Positions 38,671-40,438 of a stretch of DNA of 40,438 nt are shown piece after piece. This DNA is from CAZXFG01 sp964640515. Lineage in GTDB: Bacteria > Patescibacteriota > Patescibacteriia > Magasanikbacterales > GWA2-37-8. The DNA lies in contig CAZXFG010000002.1 in NCBI GenBank assembly GCA_964640515.1, positions 1-40,438 of the forward strand, given 5' to 3'. The notes below the pieces were generated by a model, which saw only the letters and a list, made by a program, of their open reading frames with translations, searched no databases and was not told where the DNA came from. A program made the position numbers and the translations under genes. The stretch's first letter is position 1, and each line of letters begins with the position of its first letter.

Positions 38671-39323
38671 GTATCATCTTGAGCGTCAATCAACAAAAAT
38701 TATTACAACTGATTGGCAAGGATAAAATAATTTGCGATAATTTTTATTTGACCGGCGGCACAGCCCTGGCGGAATATTATTTACAGCATCGATTGTCCGA
38801 GGATCTGGATTTTTTTTCTGAAACGGAATTTATTCCGCAGGTTATTTCTGTTTTTTTCAAAAAGATTCAAAAGAAAGCGGGGATTAAAAAAATTGAATTT
38901 GAACAGAGTTTTAACCGCAATTTGTTTTTTTTAGATTTGGGCGGCGATTCCATTAAAACCGAATTTACTTATTTTCCTTTTTCGCGGATAGAAAAAACCA
39001 AAAAAATTGGCCAGCTGGCCATTGATAGTTTGGTGGATATTGCCGTGAATAAAGTGTTTACGATTTATCAAAAACCGCGGGCGCGCGATTTTATTGATTT
39101 GTATCTTATTATTCAACAACAGGGTTGGAAAATAGCCGATTTGACTAAGAAAGCCAAGGTTAAATTTGATTGGCATATTGATCCTCTGCAATTAGGATCT
39201 CAATTTATGCAAGCGACAGAGGTGAAAGATTATCCAAAAATGACGGTGGAAATCAAGCACGAAGATTGGCAGAAATTTTTTACGGCTGAAGCTAAAAAAT
39301 TTAAAAATAAAATTTTAGTTTAA
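38661..39323 (+). CDS. AbiEii/AbiGii-family nucleotidyltransferase
   Basis: 220 residues. The motif FYLTGGTALAEYYLQHRLSEDLDFF has the GG-T-A and SEDLDF active-site pattern of AbiEii (PF08843), and DSLVDIAVNKVFTIYQKPRARDFIDLYLI matches the family's second half. Known relatives are toxins of type IV phage-abortive AbiE systems, or tRNA-modifying MenT toxins. Target and activity here are unknown. It ends 24 nt before a surface protein gene. Confidence 0.8.
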   Translation: MAVGIILSVNQQKLLQLIGKDKIICDNFYLTGGTALAEYYLQHRLSEDLDFFSETEFIPQVISVFFKKIQKKAGIKKIEFEQSFNRNLFFLDLGGDSIKTEFTYFPFSRIEKTKKIGQLAIDSLVDIAVNKVFTIYQKPRARDFIDLYLIIQQQGWKIADLTKKAKVKFDWHIDPLQLGSQFMQATEVKDYPKMTVEIKHEDWQKFFTAEAKKFKNKILV

Positions 39324-39347
39324 TTAATCTTTAATTTAGCGAAAAAT

Positions 39348-40438
39348 ATGAGGAGGATATTTTTTGTTGCGTTACTGCTTTTTAGCAGTTTTTTCTTTTT
39401 ATTAAGCCAAAAAATGGCTAAAGCGGAGGGATGTGCGACATCCAGCGCCTGGTCGCAGGTAAAAATTAACGAGTTTATGCCAGTGCCTACGAGTGGCGAT
39501 GAGTGGGTGGAGTTGTTTAATACTGATGACGAACCGGTAGATCTATGTGGCGGATATATTTGCGATAGTACCGCACATGACGCTAAAATTGGACATGACA
39601 ATATAAAAAAATGTAAATCTTTTGCTACTAGCACCGCTAAAGATGTAATTCAGCCCCACGGATGGTTTCTGTTTAGTGGATGGACCAGTTATTTCAATAA
39701 TGGAAGCGTGGATGAAGTTATATTAAAAGATTCCGATGGTGCAGATGTAGATAAAGTAACCTATGGCACTTCTACTTTAGAGCTTCCTGAATCAGGGGAG
39801 TCAATCGGCAGGAGCGAGGATGGAGCTGGTATGTGGCAAATTTTTTCAACTCCCACTCCCGGTACCACCAATGTTTTATTGGTTGAACCAGTTGGAAATA
39901 CGCAAGAACAGGAAAACTCGGAGATTGCCGCATCCACTTTTGACCGCTTCGTTTGGGAACAAATAAAAATTAACGAAATGATGATTGATCCGGACGAAGG
40001 GGAAGATGAATGGGTAGAGCTTTTTAATACTGCCACGACCAGCATTGATTTAACCGGCGGCGTGTTGTGCGATGGGCGCGTTAATAATTGCGAGATGATA
40101 GCGCCCACTAGCACGATTGCGGTTGGCGGATATTTAGTTCTGTCTTGGAGTAGCAGTAAATTAAATAATGATACGGATAAAGTGATTTGGAAAAATCCGA
40201 ATGGANNNNNNNNNNCGAGATGGAATATGGCGTCGGCGAGGTGTTGACGGCTAGTGACGGCAAAAGTTTGGCGCGTAATGAGGATGGTGGATGGGAAATT
40301 ACCCTGATGCCGACGCCGGGCGAGGAAAATATAATCCAAGCGCCGCCAGCGCCCGTGAGTTCAAGCAGTGGCGGGGGAGGAGGCGGTTCGGCCAGCGCGC
40401 CCAGCGTCCCAACCAAGGTGGAAACAAAAAGCAAAACT
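39348..40438 (+). CDS. Lamin-tail-domain surface protein, interrupted by a 10-N gap
   Basis: A signal peptide (RRIFFVALLLFSSFFFLLS) is followed by two lamin tail domains: SQVKINEFMPVPTSGDEWVE to about residue 175, and EQIKINEMMIDPDEGEDEWV from about residue 204. Ten N bases (40206-40215) interrupt the second. Read with a one-base frame change after the gap, the protein goes on in lamin-tail style: EYGVGEVLTASDGKSLARNE, then ITLMPTPGEEN, then a Ser/Gly-rich linker open at the window end. The stop seen at 40247 is therefore an artefact of gap length. LTD domains in CPR are usually on secreted or anchored proteins. Confidence 0.8.

Overview
The window looks like a 40.4 kb piece of a Patescibacteria (Candidate Phyla Radiation, Parcubacteria-like) chromosome. 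The inference rests on several things: many spacer genes are short and unrecognised, there is a Gram-positive-style PolA with a worn 3'-5' exonuclease domain, CPR-style surface proteins (LVIVD, FN3, lamin-tail, CarboxypepD_reg domains), a winged-helix/HATPase/STAS-like (DUF4325) regulator, a TrmB regulator, a solo RHH/RelE pair, and AT-rich spacers with few Shine-Dalgarno sites. TGA is used as a stop (for example rmuC and dnaA), so this is code 11 and not the recoded Gracilibacteria/SR1 code. No taxon more precise than this can be read from the sequence.

Layout. 1-8970 (minus): an edge-truncated LVIVD-repeat surface protein, then a four-gene surface operon (O-antigen-ligase/TPR membrane protein, WxL-like secreted protein, DUF916-like Ig protein, giant FN3/Ca-binding/CarboxypepD_reg protein) with its own promoter and terminator. 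9012-9858: a catalytically degenerate single-motif LAGLIDADG protein, tRNA-Ala(CGC), tRNA-Arg(CCT), two copies of a perfect palindrome and a 12-bp-spaced DnaA-box triplet. 9925-14735: rmuC, rpsT, a GGDEF protein, holA, the DUF4325 regulator. 14852-21301: polA (with an in-frame 102-bp palindromic repeat), tRNA-Cys, a LysM/M23 envelope hydrolase, hppA. 21309-26914: RHH/RelE toxin-antitoxin, trigger factor, a small SD-led gene, then a PRTase - nfo - suhB-like - DUF167 run. 26921-31054: the classical origin neighbourhood yidD-rnpA-rpmH / dnaA-dnaN with DnaA boxes. 31060-36362 (minus): PBP1A, then dksA/traR-like - lspA - comM(yifB). 36363-37121: a probable 354-nt structured RNA gene with a consensus promoter and terminator, plus the second pair of the perfect palindromes beside a DnaA box. 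37122-40438: a small membrane protein, a TrmB regulator, an AbiEi/AbiEii-like pair, and a lamin-tail surface protein broken by a 10-N scaffold gap.

How it fits together. The centre is the replication origin and DNA polymerase machinery (dnaA, dnaN, holA, polA, nfo, rmuC) with translation/secretion genes (rpmH, rnpA, yidD, rpsT, tig, lspA); the flanks are envelope and surface genes. Three signals are not explained by ordinary annotation: (1) a three-stem, covarying palindromic element in the leaders of tig, rpmH and rnpA, always in the same orientation to the gene; (2) a family of 24-34 bp perfect palindromes in two pairs, both beside consensus DnaA boxes, one pair next to a dead LAGLIDADG protein of the type that as a dimer would read such a palindrome; (3) an unrecognised, apparently strongly transcribed RNA gene with overlapping antiterminator/terminator hairpins.
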